DNA of 8,030 nt, taken from positions 1 to 8,030 of the forward strand of contig DHAP01000043.1 of NCBI GenBank assembly GCA_002397465.1, read 5' to 3'. The notes beneath the pieces are model-generated. The model searched no databases. It saw nothing but the letters and a program-made list of their open reading frames with translations, and was not told where the DNA came from. Positions within the stretch are counted from its first letter, which is position 1. Every line of letters starts with the position of its first letter. Shown here in pieces: positions 7,258 through 8,030 of this stretch. The translations under genes were made by a program, and so were the position numbers. Origin of the DNA: Caryophanales bacterium UBA4951. Lineage in GTDB: Bacteria > Bacillota_I > Bacilli_A > RFN20 > CAG-826.

Positions 7258-7476
7258 CTACTTAAGCTTATGAAGGGGTTTGACCTTCCTTCCAGCGGGC
7301 TTATCACGCTTGATCTCAAAGGGGATTTTGCCTTCACGGATAGCCTGCTTGAGGAAGAGATTAACCGCACTGCTAAGAGAGATGCCCAAATCATCAAAAA
7401 GCTCCTGGGCTTGTCTTTTAGTCTCAGGGTCCAAACGAACGGTGATGGTGTCTTTTTCGTTTCTATCTTTATTCAT
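7258..7476 (-). CDS. RelB/DinJ-family ribbon-helix-helix antitoxin, without a visible toxin
   Basis: 72 residues. The fold elements are visible in order: a beta strand DTITVRLD (9-16), helix 1 PETKRQAQELFDDLG (17-31), then the family's hallmark SLSSAVNLFLKQAIREGKIPFE (33-54, in outline), where DinJ-type proteins have 'lT.stAin.FlkqavregklPFe'. Such proteins dimerise, bind a palindromic operator through the strand and usually neutralise a RelE/YafQ-type RNase toxin encoded just downstream. Here the C-terminal toxin-binding part is replaced by a short basic tail (KRDKPAGRKVKPLHKLK) and the protein is somewhat shorter than usual. Only 114 nt separate its stop from its terminator, with no toxin frame. 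No SD is evident before the ATG at 7476. It may be an orphan antitoxin or a stand-alone repressor. Base composition upstream is more A+T-rich than in the neighbouring operon, consistent with transfer. Confidence 0.85.
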   Translation of the reverse strand: MNKDRNEKDTITVRLDPETKRQAQELFDDLGISLSSAVNLFLKQAIREGKIPFEIKRDKPAGRKVKPLHKLK

Positions 7477-7528
7477 ACTTACACTATGCTAGCAAAACGA
7501 CATACAAAAACAAGCAAATATAAAGCAA

Positions 7529-7544
7529 TGTGCAATTTTGCACA
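7529..7544. promoter_or_regulatory. 16-bp palindrome upstream of the antitoxin gene, candidate operator
   Basis: TGTGCAA (7529-7535) and TTGCACA (7538-7544) form a perfect inverted repeat around TT, 52 nt upstream of the antitoxin ATG. On the minus strand it directly abuts TTGCTT (7528-7523), a possible -35 element, though no convincing -10 follows. Ribbon-helix-helix antitoxins commonly bind such palindromes and repress their own promoters; that role here is inference. Confidence 0.45.
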
Positions 7545-8030
7545 CATGTAAGCGTGGGCAAACTTATATCTATCTTTCTTTTTATACCTCTTAAAACAGT
7601 AAAAAAGCATTCTTCCAATCAAAACCAAATTGAAGGTCTTACAGGGAAATGGACGCTGGTTTTTTGAGGAACACATTCCTTTGTTGACGAAAAATTTAAC
7701 GGGAATTTAGACTAAAAATAACTGAAACATAAAACACTTTAATGCTCAGTTAAACTACGATGACGGAGATTGTTTTGAAGTTTGTATAAACACAGGATTC
7801 TGATCGCCGACGCATTGTCACCCATTAAGTCTTTCGTTCACTTTGTGAAACCTATTAATGAAAAGATCGGCAAACTTTGGTAAAGAAGACGTGCCAATCG
7901 GCAAGAGCCTTTTGACCGTTTCCTCGTTTTAACATCAATTTGTTAATCCATAAAAGCTGGTTCAATTTGCAAAATAAAAGTGAAGGACTAATTCTTCCAA
8001 GAATAAAATTAATAAGTTCCTATTTGCACA
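7545..8030. other. A+T-rich stretch with no supportable gene
   Basis: No open frame in these 486 bases looks like a recognisable protein. The longest reading on the minus strand (65 codons, 7479-7676) has no SD, is Cys/Phe/Lys-rich, and overlaps the antitoxin promoter region. Small inverted repeats are present: GGAA-CACA-TTCC (7668-7679), TAACTGA/TCAGTTA (7719-7725 and 7746-7752), TTCAC-TTT-GTGAA (7837-7849), TTAACA/TGTTAA (7929-7934 and 7941-7946) and ATTCTT-CC-AAGAAT (7991-8004). None has a terminator's U-tract. No tRNA, CRISPR repeat or insertion-sequence end was found by eye. It may be the leader region of a gene beyond the window, or decayed DNA. Confidence 0.6.
7684..7713 (+). promoter_or_regulatory. 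Weak candidate sigma-A promoter in the gene-poor right end
   Basis: TTGACG (7684-7689) is five of six to the -35 consensus, and TAGACT (7708-7713) is four of six to the -10 consensus, with an 18-bp gap. It would transcribe rightwards into a region without a recognisable gene. A small palindrome (7668-7679) lies just upstream. In A+T-rich DNA such matches arise easily by chance. Confidence 0.25.

Noticed and set aside
7191..7397. 68-codon minus-strand frame overlapping the antitoxin, considered as an overlapping toxin
   Set aside because: Most of it is the antitoxin read in another frame, with low-complexity Ser/Leu content; only about 22 codons lie beyond the antitoxin stop.
7270..7551. Plus-strand frame opposite the antitoxin
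   Set aside because: Antisense shadow of a clearly recognisable RelB/DinJ protein, with no SD.
7479..7676. 65-codon minus-strand frame upstream of the antitoxin, considered as a toxin partner
   Set aside because: No SD, no RelE/YafQ-like residues, odd Cys/Phe-rich composition, and it covers the palindrome and probable promoter of the antitoxin.
7609..8000. Direct repeat ATTCTTCCAA at 7609-7618 and 7991-8000 as possible attachment sites
   Set aside because: A 10-bp repeat is expected by chance in a window of this size and nothing integrase-like lies between the copies.
7720..8030. Possible CRISPR array or tracrRNA in the right end
   Set aside because: No regularly spaced repeats, no recognisable anti-repeat, and no hairpin with a U-tract; it cannot be tested without the repeat sequence.

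Overview
The window reads as an ordinary chromosomal segment of a low- to mid-GC Gram-positive lineage, probably an uncultured gut member of the Bacilli or a Mollicutes-related group (inference). GatA, GatB and GatC are Bacillota-like, GatB lacks the zinc cysteines as in Staphylococcus-type enzymes, and a DUF1836 protein, a family I know mainly from Bacillota, is present. The standard genetic code is used: TGA ends gatC and gatA, and Trp is TGG.

Layout: (1) 1-435 is the 3' end of a membrane protein, probably a GT39-like glycosyltransferase. (2) 496-5439 is a tight plus-strand operon, gatC-gatA-gatB-DUF1836-galE. It has ATGA overlaps at gatC/gatA and gatA/gatB and gaps of 4 and 1 nt afterwards, and it ends in a strong intrinsic terminator at 5457-5499. 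(3) 5618-7018 is a monocistronic major facilitator transporter with its own terminator at 7027-7057. (4) A minus-strand RelB/DinJ-type antitoxin (7258-7476) has its own minus-strand terminator (7111-7143) and no visible toxin partner. (5) From about 7477 to the end the DNA is A+T-rich and gene-poor. It holds a 16-bp palindrome upstream of the antitoxin, several small inverted repeats and one weak candidate promoter, but no gene I can support.

Function: GatCAB converts misacylated Glu-tRNA(Gln) and/or Asp-tRNA(Asn) to the correct aminoacyl-tRNA. The DUF1836 protein is a possible DNA-binding regulator carried in the same transcript. GalE supplies UDP-galactose, or possibly UDP-GalNAc, for surface glycans, which fits a membrane glycosyltransferase directly upstream. 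The transporter's substrate cannot be told.

I do not see a clear undescribed system. The items most worth a second look are the toxin-less antitoxin with a basic tail and nearby palindrome, the conserved-domain regulator buried in the gatCAB-galE operon, the substitution next to the GatA catalytic serine, the Asn at the GalE substrate-gate position, and the unexplained A+T-rich right-hand end.
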